From NCBI GenBank assembly GCA_964538085.1, contig CAZIDF010000015.1, positions 23,622-87,621 on the forward strand: DNA of 64,000 bases, given 5' to 3'. The DNA comes from G020348385 sp964538085. GTDB taxonomy: Bacteria > Acidobacteriota > Aminicenantia > Aminicenantales > Aminicenantaceae. Shown here piece by piece: positions 42,964 to 52,592 of the stretch (position 1 is the first letter of the stretch; each line of letters begins with the position of its first letter). The notes below the pieces were generated by a model. That model ran no database searches and was not told the origin of the DNA. It saw only the letters and a list, made by a program, of their open reading frames with translations. A program made the translations under genes and the position numbers.

Positions 42964-44618
42964 TTCCTTGTCTTCATATTGAACAGGATATGGCGTGCCT
43001 CATACACGATGACAAGGGCCAGCGCGATCAATAAAACGCTGACTCCTGCCAGAAAATAGCTTCCTTGATTGAAGAATTTTGTTCCCTGATAAAGAAGTGC
43101 GGCTAAGGTGGTCAGGAGCATGAAGTATGCGGGATAAAGAGTGTACTTTTTGGGTCGTTTGATCGCCACCAGATAAGATGAGACCACGATCAACGCCAAC
43201 GCGGCGACAAGTTGGTTGGAAGCTCCGAAAACGGGCCAAATGGCTTTATAGCTCTCGGTGGCTCCCATAAACACAGCAAAAACAAGAATTATCGAAGAGG
43301 CGGCCCATCTGTTTTTAAAGAGGGGGACTTTTTTTTCCAACAGCTCGGAGGATATGAGTCGACCCAGTCTTGTTCCGGTATCGAGAGTTGTGAGAACGAA
43401 TGCATTCAGCATGACCATGCCGAAAAAAGAGCCTATGGCTAAAGTGATACCAGGAAGAGATGAGATTATCCTCCCGTATCCTGTAGCAAAGGCTTTGATC
43501 GGATCTCCCTCTGTTGTCATCAGATATTGGAACCCGAATTGGCTTTTTGCGCCCGAAGGATCCCATGTCAAAACTCCGGCTGCGATGAATATGACGAGGC
43601 CTGCCAAAACGGCCTCTGTGACCATCCCCCCAAATCCGATCAACTTGCCAGAGGCTTCATCCGGAAGCTGTTTAGACGTTGTGCCTGCTGCCACGATCGA
43701 ATGAAAACCAGAGATCGCCCCACAAGCGATGATGACGAACAGCATTGGCCATAGAGGGCCCCCGTCGCTGTTGAAAGAAACAAAGGCCGGTGCCTGAATG
43801 GTTGGCTGAAACACGATAAGCCCCATGTATCCCAATCCGAGTCCGATAAACAGTATCCATGTGCTGATGTAATCGCGCGGTTGGAGGAGGAACCATACAG
43901 GAAGGGAGGAAGCGAACAAACTGTATATGATCAGGATAAAAAACCAAAAATTCTGGTTGGACATGCCCAATATCTTTGCAGGAAGTTCCACGGGCATGAG
44001 CTCTCCTAAATAGATAAGAAAAAAGAGAATAACGACCGCAATCACTGAAGCGACAGGAGTGGAAATCCCTTTTTTATAGATCATCCAACCGAATATCATG
44101 GCTAAAAAGACCAATCCGAATGTGGGGATGACGATTTCCGGTTGAGACACCAGAGTTCTTGAGGCCACAACAGCAAACACAGCGATGACCAGAGCCAATG
44201 CGAACCAAAGGAAAATGGAGAAGATGATTTTTGTTCTTTTTCCCAATGTTTTTTCTGAAATGTCACCCAAGGATTTGCCTTTGTTCTGAACAGAGGTCAT
44301 CAATGCGGTGTAGTCGTGGACGGCTCCGAGAAATACGCTGCCCAATGCCACCCAGAGGAGCGCTCCGAGCCAACCGAAGTACAGAACCCCCAGCAATGGC
44401 CCCAAGATCGGACCGGCTCCTGCTATCGAGGAAAAGTGGTGGCCGAAAAGGAGGGGCTTTTTTGCCGGTGAGTAATCGACCCCATCATTCATTTCCTGGG
44501 CAGGCGTGGGGCGGGTTTTATCGATCAGGAGGACTTTTTTTTCGATGAAGCTTCCGTAGATTTTGTAACCCAGGAATAACCAAAGGATAAGGATGAAGGC
44601 AATGATCAGGATGTTCAT
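42960..44618 (-). CDS. cstA: CstA-family carbon starvation/pyruvate or peptide transporter
   Basis: The 552-residue protein has about 15 membrane segments and the CstA signature PLLFGHHFSSIAGAGPILGPLLG near residue 60, followed by GAVHDYTALM and GFHSIVAAGTTSKQL. E. coli paralogues import pyruvate, and CstA was first linked to peptide use in starvation. At 552 residues it is the shorter subtype. The ATG overlaps the OPT stop as ATGA, suggesting that the two transporters are made together, which supports peptide use here. Confidence 0.93.
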   Translation of the reverse strand: MNILIIAFILILWLFLGYKIYGSFIEKKVLLIDKTRPTPAQEMNDGVDYSPAKKPLLFGHHFSSIAGAGPILGPLLGVLYFGWLGALLWVALGSVFLGAVHDYTALMTSVQNKGKSLGDISEKTLGKRTKIIFSIFLWFALALVIAVFAVVASRTLVSQPEIVIPTFGLVFLAMIFGWMIYKKGISTPVASVIAVVILFFLIYLGELMPVELPAKILGMSNQNFWFFILIIYSLFASSLPVWFLLQPRDYISTWILFIGLGLGYMGLIVFQPTIQAPAFVSFNSDGGPLWPMLFVIIACGAISGFHSIVAAGTTSKQLPDEASGKLIGFGGMVTEAVLAGLVIFIAAGVLTWDPSGAKSQFGFQYLMTTEGDPIKAFATGYGRIISSLPGITLAIGSFFGMVMLNAFVLTTLDTGTRLGRLISSELLEKKVPLFKNRWAASSIILVFAVFMGATESYKAIWPVFGASNQLVAALALIVVSSYLVAIKRPKKYTLYPAYFMLLTTLAALLYQGTKFFNQGSYFLAGVSVLLIALALVIVYEARHILFNMKTRN

Positions 44619-46528
44619 ATGGATCGCTTTCGTGTTTTATACAGGATAAAACCTACCATACAGAAAAATGCAGCCAGAGCGATAAAATCCCCGATATGGC
44701 CAGACCAGACAAGGCCGATCCCTTCTGGTTGGGCTTTTCGAATAAATGCATAAGCAGCTACTCCGACCATGGCGATCCCTTCCCCTGCGATAAATCCCGA
44801 TCCGAGAAGAACTCCCTTTTCGCTTTTTTTCTTTTTGGCTTCTGCATTATCTCCGGCTCTTTTCTCGACAAAGTACCGGAGGACACCACCCACATATATC
44901 GGGGTCATCGTAGATAAGGGCAGGTATATGCCGACGGCAAAAGGAAGTGAAGGGACGCCCAACAACTCCGCAACGATGGCGAATGATCCGCCTATCATGA
45001 CCAATCCCCAAGGAAGATTTCCACCGAGCACACCCTCGATCACGGTCTTCATCAGTGTGGCTTGGGGAGCGGCCAGGGCCTCCGATCCGAATGTAAAGGC
45101 TTCTCCCAGTAGCCAGACAACCGCAGCGATGGCAAAAGCGGATGTGAGGACACCGATCAATTCTGATGCCTGTTGCCTTCGGGGAGTTGCCCCTATAATG
45201 TAGCCGGCTTTGAGGTCTTGCGAGATATCTCCAGCGATCGATGCGGCTACCGCAACAACGGTGCCGATTGTGAGAGCTGTGGCTTGGCCTATGGCATCTG
45301 TCCACCCCAATGCATAAAATATCAAGCTTGTCCCGAGAAGCGTCACGATGGTCATCCCAGATGTAGGGTTGGATGTGACTCCCACCATGCCCACTATCCG
45401 GGAAGATACCGTCACGAAACAAAAGGCGAAGATCGCGATGCATACCGCTGCGATCATTCTAAGGAGTATGGAAGTGTCCATGCCCAGAGTCTGTGGCGAG
45501 AGAATGAGGATGGCGATAACAGCCAGAACCCCTATTCCCAACACAGTTATCGGAAGGTCAGTTTGGGTTCTTTTTCTTTGGATCTGGGCATTTTTCTTTC
45601 TGAGAGTGACATCTTTTATTCCCATCTTCAAGGCATTGTACATGGTTGGGATGGATTTAATGACCGTGATGATTCCAGCCACAGCGACGGCCCCAGCGCC
45701 GATTACTCGGATGTATTTATCCCAGATCTGTTCAGGCGACATTTGGGAAATCGGAAGAATTTTTTCAGGGAACAACGGGACATTCAGGTTTTCTCCGAAA
45801 TAAGCGATTAGGGGAATGACTCCTAGCCAGGATAAAAGCCCTCCGGCCACCATGATGCCGGCGATACGTGGCCCTAAAATATATCCCACGCCGAGCAGAG
45901 CCGGCATCGGTTCTCCGCCCAATTTGGCTTTTTTTAACACCGGAAGGTTGAGGTGGATTTTTTCAGGCCATAGATGCAAAAATCGGACACACGTTGTGTA
46001 TACCGCGCCTATTCCCAGGCCTATAAATATATTTTTTGCCTTTGCGCCGCCTTCTTCAGCGGATATAAGGACCTGAGCGGCTGCCGTGCCTTCGGGATAG
46101 GGGAGAACGCCATGCTCTCGGACGATCAAGGCTCCTCTTAGAGGGATCATAAAAAGCACTCCCAAGATACCGCCAAGCAAGGCTAATGTGCCCATTTTGA
46201 ATATGCTCGGATTGAATCCCCACATAAATAGAGCGGGGATGGTGAATATCAGTCCTGATGCCAGCGAAGAACTTGCCGATCCTGTCGTTTGAGCGATATT
46301 GCTGTCCAAAATGGAGCTCTTCCCCAGGATAGGGGTCAAGACCTTAAAAACGGCAACAGCGATGACCGCCAAAGGGATGGCTGTGGAGATGGTGAGACCG
46401 ACATGCAATCCCAGATAGGCATTGGCAGATCCAAAAATCACGCCAAAGATGGCTCCGACAACCACGCCCTTGATGGTCCAGTCCTTATAAGCCGTTTCTT
46501 CGGGAACGTATGGTTGAAAATCTGACAT
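44615..46528 (-). CDS. OPT-family oligopeptide transporter (second copy)
   Basis: The 637-residue protein is a paralogue of the OPT gene at 30682-32724, with the same opening (FQPYVPEE...GSANAYLGLHVGLTISTAIPLAVIAVAV) and later TSNPTSGMTIVT, GATPRRQQASELIGV and PSLPFAVGIYLPLSTMTPIYVGGVLRY. About 15 membrane segments. The substrate is probably short peptides, inferred from family and from coupling to cstA. AAAGGAT lies near the ATG. Its promoter region (46529-46606) holds no convincing consensus. Confidence 0.92.
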   Translation of the reverse strand: MSDFQPYVPEETAYKDWTIKGVVVGAIFGVIFGSANAYLGLHVGLTISTAIPLAVIAVAVFKVLTPILGKSSILDSNIAQTTGSASSSLASGLIFTIPALFMWGFNPSIFKMGTLALLGGILGVLFMIPLRGALIVREHGVLPYPEGTAAAQVLISAEEGGAKAKNIFIGLGIGAVYTTCVRFLHLWPEKIHLNLPVLKKAKLGGEPMPALLGVGYILGPRIAGIMVAGGLLSWLGVIPLIAYFGENLNVPLFPEKILPISQMSPEQIWDKYIRVIGAGAVAVAGIITVIKSIPTMYNALKMGIKDVTLRKKNAQIQRKRTQTDLPITVLGIGVLAVIAILILSPQTLGMDTSILLRMIAAVCIAIFAFCFVTVSSRIVGMVGVTSNPTSGMTIVTLLGTSLIFYALGWTDAIGQATALTIGTVVAVAASIAGDISQDLKAGYIIGATPRRQQASELIGVLTSAFAIAAVVWLLGEAFTFGSEALAAPQATLMKTVIEGVLGGNLPWGLVMIGGSFAIVAELLGVPSLPFAVGIYLPLSTMTPIYVGGVLRYFVEKRAGDNAEAKKKKSEKGVLLGSGFIAGEGIAMVGVAAYAFIRKAQPEGIGLVWSGHIGDFIALAAFFCMVGFILYKTRKRSI

Positions 46529-46606
46529 ATTGGCTATCCTTTTCTGAATTTAATACACAAAGGAGTCTATCATATAGAAAACCTAAGTTCAAAATCCCAA
46601 ACTGGT

Positions 46607-47964
46607 TCAAATTAGATCGGTGCTCGTGTGAATGTGATGGATAAAATCTGCATATTTTCTTGCTGATATTTCGATGCTGCATGTTTCCCGGGTGTATTTT
46701 GCTGCTTCCCGACCCATGGATTCTCTAAAATCCACGTTTTGGATAAGAGTTACAATCGATCGTTTTATTGTTTCTGCTTCGTCAATATCAGGATCGATTT
46801 TGAACACAGTATAATCAGGCAATTCTGCATAATTTCTCACGTTGGTTACCAGCACAGGTTTCCCGTAGCCCATCATTCTTATCAAAGATCCGGACGTCTC
46901 ACCCATTGTGGGATATCGCAAATTGATACCGATATCGCAAACGCTGATCAATTCTTCTAAATCCTCCAGAGGAATATAACTCTTATGGATGATGTTCCGG
47001 GTGTTTTTTTTGAGCAAGTTTTGCAAAAGATTCGATCCATCTTCACCGACGATCAGGTATTTGAGATGAGGGATGTTCAATTCGGCAATGGCAGGCAGGA
47101 TGATATGGAAACGTTTGTTCCAGTTAANNNNNNNNNNNNNNNNNNNNNNNNNNNNNNNNNNNNNNNNNNNNNNNNNNNNNNNNNNNNNNNNNNNNNNNNN
47201 NNNNNNNNNNNNNNNNNNNNNNNNNNNATGTTCAATTCGGCAATGGCAGGCAGGATGATATGGAAACGTTTGTTCCAGTTAATGAATCCATAGGAACCGA
47301 TCAAGACATCCTCTTCCGACAAACCAAGCTCGTATCGAATTTTATCATTATCAAATATTTTTTGTGGATGACCGTGATGGGGTATGGTCACAATCGGTTT
47401 ATCCCATTTTTCCAATATTTTGTTCCTCACAAAATCGGAATGGACGATAAGAGCTTTGGCAGATAACAGGATTTCCTCGTTTAACGGATATTCAATCCCT
47501 TCTTCTGTATCCCAAATCGGCTGGGGTAACCGCTTGGCGATGTGCTCGGCAATTTTTTCCCCTTTTTGGCCATAAAACTTTTTCTGTACGGAGGAGTACG
47601 CATAAAAATCTCCCGTTGTGAAGTACATTCCTGCGTAAAACCCTTGGAGGACATAATCGTGGAGCACAACGATCCCTTTCATCTCTTTTATGGCGTTATA
47701 CATATATCTGTGCGGCAAGTAGCTGTTTCCCATCTGGAATACAATTTCATCGTATTCATCCGGACGGAAACTTTTTTTCTCAAAAGGGATTATTTTAAAA
47801 CGCTCTTTTATTTTCTGGGTCTCCGGTTTTGAATCCTTGGATACATAAATATCGATATCCATGTGTTTGGAAAGCTCAATCAGCATCTCTTCCACATAAT
47901 CGGCAATCCCGCTCCTGACTGGCTTCAGAGGGCTGAACAAGGCTATCTTGATTTTTTTAGTCAT
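46607..47964 (-). CDS. Family-4 glycosyltransferase, interrupted by an artefactual scaffold gap
   Basis: The N-terminal part (47964 down to the gap) begins with a GT4-type strand-loop, ALFSPLKPVRSGIADYVEEML, and reaches SYGFINWNKRFHIILPAIAELN. The part left of the gap continues IPHLKYLIVGEDG...GETSGSLIRMMGYGKPVLVTNV...ELP, the GT-B donor-site region. The 55 bp on either side of 100 Ns are identical, so removing 155 bp (one copy plus Ns) restores a continuous 401-codon frame, about 400 residues. The gene is then intact. It probably adds a sugar to a surface glycan. It overlaps the next glycosyltransferase gene by 8 nt. Confidence 0.85.
47073..47282. other. Scaffold gap (100 N) flanked by identical 55-bp contig ends
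   Basis: Ns occupy exactly 47128-47227. The 55 bp before (47073-47127) and after (47228-47282) are identical and in direct orientation. Exactly 100 Ns is a standard placeholder, and the duplication looks like two contig ends that overlap but were not merged. Confidence 0.95.
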
Positions 47965-49027
47965 GGATCAGAGTTTCGATAACGTGATCCCAGTTTATGC
48001 CTTTCACTTCTTGGAAACCTTGTCGGCCATATTCACGGCATTTTGCTGTGTCAAAAAACAGATTCTCCATCATCGGAGCTATTTCTTTTTCATCTGTTGT
48101 GGGTAAAACAATCCCGTTAATGCCATCTTTGACAAATTCCAGCGGCCCGCCGGAGTCAAAACAAGTGATCACAGGTTTTTCGGATAAAAAAGCCTCAAGA
48201 GTAATATAGCCGTAATCTTCATCCAGAGGAGGGAAAAAGACGAATCGGCAGCGGGCATACAGATCCAAAAGTTCCTCGTCCGGAACATATCCCAGAAACT
48301 CCACCCGCTCATGGACTCCAGTTTCTTCTGCCATTTTTTCCAAACGTTCAAGCTCGGGTCCCATTCCAGCAATTTTGCAGCGGACACGTGGATCACAGAA
48401 GCGCAGAGCTCGAATCATAAGATCTACTCTTTTCAACGGATTTAGCCGGCCCGCATACAGAATGTAATTTTCATATCCTGCATTAAAGTATTTCCCCGCA
48501 AGTTTGGGCGGATGGTACAAAGGAGTGGAAGAAACGCCGTTAAACTTCTTCAATCGATTGGCTGTATTTTGTGAGTTTGTGTAAATTCTTTTGTATTTTT
48601 TTAATTCATCCGTATCCATTCTGATGAAACGTTCTCTTGTATCCATCTCTTTTTTGTTTTGAGGGTCAAATCCTGAGAATGGGGTTCCAAATAGATCATA
48701 AGCCTGACGGTACTGGTGAATCAGCCACAGGACGCGGTTAGGATGTTCGGCAAAATAAGAAGGAAATTTGGTGGTTATGACCAGGTCGATCCTTTCACCG
48801 TCCGATTCAAACAAATCCATCATTTTCCACATTTGGATACTTTGGAACAACTGCTCATGAGGGTACCACTTGAAGGGCAGGTTGATAAGATCGACTTCGT
48901 ATCCTCTTTTTTTAAGCTCGCGAATCAGGGAGTCCACATGCTCTTCAGCTCCTCCTCTTCGGAATGGAACCTGGGCAGCACAAACAGCGATGGTTCGGAT
49001 CTTTTTTCTGTTTTCAGACCCGCTCAT
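47957..49027 (-). CDS. Family-4 glycosyltransferase
   Basis: The 356-residue protein has a GT-B fold: an N-terminal acceptor domain (VPFRRGGAEEHVDSLIRELKKRGYEVDLI) and a C-terminal donor domain (YILYAGRLNPLKRVDLMIRAL, AGMGPELERLEKMA, FFPPLDEDYGYITLEAFLSEKPVITCFDSGGPLEFV with the E-x7-E type motif). The start is the ATG at 49027 one base after the upstream stop, with AGGA 5 nt before. A start at 49072 would overlap the radical SAM gene by 44 nt. It shows similarity along its length to the glycosyltransferase at 52582. The sugar specificity is unknown. Confidence 0.9.
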   Translation of the reverse strand: MSGSENRKKIRTIAVCAAQVPFRRGGAEEHVDSLIRELKKRGYEVDLINLPFKWYPHEQLFQSIQMWKMMDLFESDGERIDLVITTKFPSYFAEHPNRVLWLIHQYRQAYDLFGTPFSGFDPQNKKEMDTRERFIRMDTDELKKYKRIYTNSQNTANRLKKFNGVSSTPLYHPPKLAGKYFNAGYENYILYAGRLNPLKRVDLMIRALRFCDPRVRCKIAGMGPELERLEKMAEETGVHERVEFLGYVPDEELLDLYARCRFVFFPPLDEDYGYITLEAFLSEKPVITCFDSGGPLEFVKDGINGIVLPTTDEKEIAPMMENLFFDTAKCREYGRQGFQEVKGINWDHVIETLIHD

Positions 49028-49028
49028 T

Positions 49029-50675
49029 CTATTCCTGATCTTCGACAAAAGATGTTTGGCTATCTTTTTCATCTTTCCTTATGTTTTGCTGATCAGATTG
49101 GACTAATTTTTTTAGTTCCTCGATTTCTTTCAAAAACCTCAAATTGATTTCCTTCTGATTGTCCAGAATCGACTGGATCACATGTTCCACCTCCGCGGCC
49201 AGGCGCTTTCTGATTTTTTGTATGGGTTTCCCGATAAGGCGGAGCCGGTTCGGCTTGAAAATCTGGAATTCCCTTTCGAGAATTTTATTGCGTATGATTT
49301 TGATGTTGTCTTCGGAGACGCTTTTTTTGATCTCTGTGATTTTTGCCAAAATCTCTTCTTTTTCCAAAATTTCCCCCTTACCTCTTTTTTTTGCCTTTTC
49401 CGCTTTGACGATCGGACAAGAGGAGTAGTTCCAGCATTCGGAGGGCAATGTTCCGGTGGCCATTTCTTCTCTCAGGACCTGCATGCGTTGGGAGTTCCAT
49501 AAGGCATCCAATCCCTTTTCGCGCCAATTGCCCAGTGATTCGCTCATGAAACAACAACCAACAGTATCCCCATTCTGGTAAGGCAGCAAGAAACGCCAAG
49601 GTTGTGTGCATTTGATATTCATCTTCTTGAATTCTTTGGGGAGGAAGAAATAAAACGTTTCCTCTTCAGAGACCTTGTACTGACAATCAAGGATGATGCC
49701 TATTTCAAACGCCGCTTTTTCTGCTTCGATCCGGACTTCCTCTAATTCTTCCCAGGAAAGCATTTGCTCATTATAATTGAATGAAAAATCACCTTTTTGC
49801 ACTTGCACATCCTGTTGGATTTCATTCAGGGCACGCAATTCGACAACATCAACCCCTAACTTGGCGGCTAATTGAATAAAATCAATAACTTCATGGCGGT
49901 TGACCCGCATCGGGATCATCACCATGCCCACCTTGCTTGCCAAGCCCTCGGAATGAAGTTCGAGTCGTTTTTGGCAATAATAGGCAATATTATCCAACAC
50001 TCGCTGGAAGTGTTTCCCTCGGATTTTGGCATAGGTGTTTTCTGTAGCAGCATCCACAGAAAAATTTATCGTTAGGATGTCAAAAAAAGGGATGAGTCTG
50101 TCTGTGAACTCAGGAGTGAGGGCAATACCGTTGCTGTTGATCCCGAGCATTTTTTCCCAAGAAGCGAATAGTTCAAGTATGGGGATGAGTTCCTTGGTGA
50201 GAAGAGGCTCGCCAATACCGCAGTTTATCACATCCTGAGCTAAACGGATAAAGTCTCCATATTCAAAAATATCTTTTTTCTCAAGACCGGGATGATGCCG
50301 GGGTCCGATTTCTCCTCTCCAGTTCAAACACATGGCGCAGGGGGGAATCATGTTGCATACACCGGCTAAGTCAAAGTTAAAAAGGGGCGGTTTTGATCGA
50401 AGAAAGGTTTGTGCCTCGCGAATTTCCTGGCCATTCAGATTGTTGTTTTTCATAACGAGCTTGGGTACATCTCCCTGGGCGTGAAGGAGCCGATATTCCT
50501 CTGAGTTTTTTAGCAGCCGGGTGATTTGTCTTGGCCCGTATTTCTTTTCCCGCATCAGGGAAAGATAATGAGCAAGACCTTTTGGATCAGCTTCCCGGTG
50601 CAGCATATCTCTGTACAAATTTATCAAAAAAGCTCTATCATGATCTTCTGTTTGGGAGTTCACTTTTTTATCCAA
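49029..50675 (-). CDS. DUF4214-radical SAM protein with coiled-coil tail
   Basis: The 548-residue protein starts with a DUF4214-like repeat (INLYRDMLHREADPKGLAHY...SEEY). A radical SAM domain follows from about residue 95. Its cluster motif is CNMIPPCAMC, spacing CX5CX2C instead of CX3CX2C. A SPASM-like tail with several cysteines follows (GCCFMSES...CWNYSSCP). The last 100 residues are a basic stretch and a coiled coil. Radical SAM/SPASM proteins occur in surface-glycan clusters, but the substrate is unknown. The start is TTG at 50675 or GTG at 50663, neither with a clear ribosome site. Confidence 0.8.
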   Translation of the reverse strand: MDKKVNSQTEDHDRAFLINLYRDMLHREADPKGLAHYLSLMREKKYGPRQITRLLKNSEEYRLLHAQGDVPKLVMKNNNLNGQEIREAQTFLRSKPPLFNFDLAGVCNMIPPCAMCLNWRGEIGPRHHPGLEKKDIFEYGDFIRLAQDVINCGIGEPLLTKELIPILELFASWEKMLGINSNGIALTPEFTDRLIPFFDILTINFSVDAATENTYAKIRGKHFQRVLDNIAYYCQKRLELHSEGLASKVGMVMIPMRVNRHEVIDFIQLAAKLGVDVVELRALNEIQQDVQVQKGDFSFNYNEQMLSWEELEEVRIEAEKAAFEIGIILDCQYKVSEEETFYFFLPKEFKKMNIKCTQPWRFLLPYQNGDTVGCCFMSESLGNWREKGLDALWNSQRMQVLREEMATGTLPSECWNYSSCPIVKAEKAKKRGKGEILEKEEILAKITEIKKSVSEDNIKIIRNKILEREFQIFKPNRLRLIGKPIQKIRKRLAAEVEHVIQSILDNQKEINLRFLKEIEELKKLVQSDQQNIRKDEKDSQTSFVEDQE

Positions 50676-50699
50676 GTCTTATGAATTTTCGCAAGCATA

Positions 50700-50728
50700 G
50701 CTATAACATAGGATTTTTTTATTGTCAA
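50700..50728 (-). promoter_or_regulatory. Predicted promoter of the radical SAM-glycosyltransferase transcript
   Basis: On the minus strand a perfect TTGACA (50723-50728), a 17-nt spacer and TATAGC (50700-50705) lie 24 nt before the TTG start. Confidence 0.55.
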
Positions 50729-50753
50729 AGCCAGATGGGCCGTTTTCCAGCGA

Positions 50754-50782
50754 TTGTTTTAAAGGCAAAAAAAGGGTATTAT
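50754..50782 (+). promoter_or_regulatory. Predicted leaderless promoter of the coiled-coil gene
   Basis: TTGTTT (50754-50759), a 17-nt spacer and TATTAT (50777-50782) end 9 nt before the ATG at 50792. No Shine-Dalgarno exists. It is back to back with the promoter at 50700-50728. Confidence 0.55.
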
Positions 50783-50791
50783 TTTTGTGAT

Positions 50792-51313
50792 ATGGACAAG
50801 GCATCAAAAAAAGAGATTCAAGAAATAAAAACAAAAATACTCCGGGAAAAAGAAAAAATCACCGATATCAAACAATTGACTCATAAGGAAATTGACAGGG
50901 AATTTCTACCCAGTATTTGGGAACTGTCTGAAAAAGAGCTGGCAACATTTATCGCCGAAAACCTGTCTTCTTTAGCCCAATTAAAGGACACAAGACCAGA
51001 CAAAAAATCAGTCACTTCCCACAGGAAAATGGTTGGGAAGATTATAGTTGGGATAAAACGATTTTTTCTTAAAATGGGCAGCGCTTATTCCAATGTGTTA
51101 TTGGACAAGCAGATACAATTCAATCAACGGGTGGTTGAGTTGTGTCAAGCCCTTTCTTTGCGTATAGGGGAATTCGAAAAAAAAATCTCTTTAATGGAGA
51201 GAAGGATCCAGGACTGCGAAGAAAACATTGTCATCGTTAAAGACAAAAAAGAAGGGTTGCGTCTGAGCGAAGACCGACCAGAAGACACAGGCACAGAAAA
51301 CCATCAGGATTAA
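50792..51313 (+). CDS. Coiled-coil protein of the glycan cluster, unknown function
   Basis: The 173-residue protein is not recognised. It is highly charged and mostly helical. Its last third has a basic membrane-proximal-like stretch (VGKIIVGIKRFFLKM), then SNVLLDKQIQFNQRVVE and a coiled coil. The Q-x2-FN-x2-V/L pattern resembles the coiled-coil tail of the radical SAM protein across the promoter (LDNQKEINLRFLKEI), and similar stalks end many methyltransferases and glycosyltransferases of surface-glycan loci. Codons before 50792 overlap the promoter and the opposite gene and are excluded. It is 13 nt upstream of a glycosyltransferase gene. Confidence 0.65.
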   Translation: MDKASKKEIQEIKTKILREKEKITDIKQLTHKEIDREFLPSIWELSEKELATFIAENLSSLAQLKDTRPDKKSVTSHRKMVGKIIVGIKRFFLKMGSAYSNVLLDKQIQFNQRVVELCQALSLRIGEFEKKISLMERRIQDCEENIVIVKDKKEGLRLSEDRPEDTGTENHQD

Positions 51314-51326
51314 ACTAGAGTCGAAT

Positions 51327-52592
51327 GTGCTGAAAATGAGAGGCAACAGTTTGTCAAACTTTGCAGAAGAAGTGGACAAAATTGCCAGAACAAGCGGCGT
51401 CCAGTCTGCCTACAATCGGATACTCCGCACAGAAGTCAGTCTGCAAATCCGGAGGCCAGCTTTGGCCATATACGACCACGCTTTCCATTTTATCGGTGGG
51501 GCTCAAAAATATGGGTTGACCATGACTTCCTTGCTTCAGGAGCAATTTGATATCACGATCATTGCGAATGAAGAGGTCAGTCATCAGAATTTTTATGAAT
51601 GGTATGAGCTGGATCTTTCCAAATGTCCTATCAAGGTCATAAAGCTTCCTTTTTATGAACAAAAAAACGATCCTCACCTTGATCCCGCCTGTATCACGAA
51701 GGAGTTGGAAAATCCCTTCCATCTAGTTAGCAAAGAGAGCGGGAATTATGATTTTTTTATCAATAACAGCATGAATGAAATGGTTTTTCCCTTAGCCAAT
51801 GTATCGGTGCTGGTTTGTCATTTTCCCGAAAGGAGACCGAAGAGCTATTTTTATGCCGATAAATACACATCTGTCGTTTATAACAGCAAATTCACGGCAG
51901 AGTGGATTGAAAAAAAATGGAAATTCTCCCCCCATCAGCACATTTATCCTCCTGTTGATATGTTGGTCAAGGGCGAAGATTTAAAGAAGAAAAAATATAT
52001 TTTGTCGGTCGCGAGGTTTGAAATAGAAGGAACCAAGCGGCAGAAAGAAATGATCAAACTATTCATAAAATTGAGCCAGCATTACCAGGATATTGCACAA
52101 AACTGGAAATTCCTAGTCGTAGGAGGGTCCAATCCTGGGAACCCGTATCTTTCCGAACTAGACGATCTGATCAAAACCAATTCTTTCCGAAATATAGAAT
52201 TAAAAGTCAATATACCCAAAGAAGAACTTAAAAATTTATACCAACAATCATCCTTGTTCTGGCACCTGTGTGGCCTAGGCGGAAAAGATCCAGCCGAAAC
52301 AGAGCATTTTGGGATGGCAGTGGTCGAGGCCATGCAAAACAAGGTCGTTCCTATTGTTTTTGACGGAGGTGGCCTTAGGGAAATTGTGGACCATGGACAG
52401 AATGGTTTTTGTGTCCAGAATTCGGCCGCATTGTTGGAATATTCGTTGAAGTTGATCAAGAATCCGGATATTCTCCGGAAGATGAGTCAGAAGGCGTGTG
52501 AAAAGGCGGGTAATTTTTCGACCGAAAATTTCAAGAAGAATGTGTTGTCTTTTTTTCAGCAACTTCTCGAGGATTACATTATCAAGCAATAA
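51327..52592 (+). CDS. Family-4 glycosyltransferase
   Basis: The 421-residue protein has a GT-B fold with an N-terminal region (HAFHFIGGAQKYGLTMTSLLQEQFDITIIAN) and donor-site region (YILSVARFEIEGTKRQKEMIKLF, then EHFGMAVVEAMQNKVVPIVFDGGGLREIVDHGQNG with an E-x7-E type motif). The substrate is unknown. It begins with GTG at 51327 (an ATG at 51336 is an alternative), shortly after the coiled-coil gene. Its end overlaps the end of the convergent glycosyltransferase gene by 11 nt. Confidence 0.88.
   Translation: MLKMRGNSLSNFAEEVDKIARTSGVQSAYNRILRTEVSLQIRRPALAIYDHAFHFIGGAQKYGLTMTSLLQEQFDITIIANEEVSHQNFYEWYELDLSKCPIKVIKLPFYEQKNDPHLDPACITKELENPFHLVSKESGNYDFFINNSMNEMVFPLANVSVLVCHFPERRPKSYFYADKYTSVVYNSKFTAEWIEKKWKFSPHQHIYPPVDMLVKGEDLKKKKYILSVARFEIEGTKRQKEMIKLFIKLSQHYQDIAQNWKFLVVGGSNPGNPYLSELDDLIKTNSFRNIELKVNIPKEELKNLYQQSSLFWHLCGLGGKDPAETEHFGMAVVEAMQNKVVPIVFDGGGLREIVDHGQNGFCVQNSAALLEYSLKLIKNPDILRKMSQKACEKAGNFSTENFKKNVLSFFQQLLEDYIIKQ

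Noticed and set aside
47073..47282. Tandem repeat of 55 bp
   Set aside because: The two copies flank exactly 100 Ns and merging them restores the reading frame, so this is an assembly artefact.
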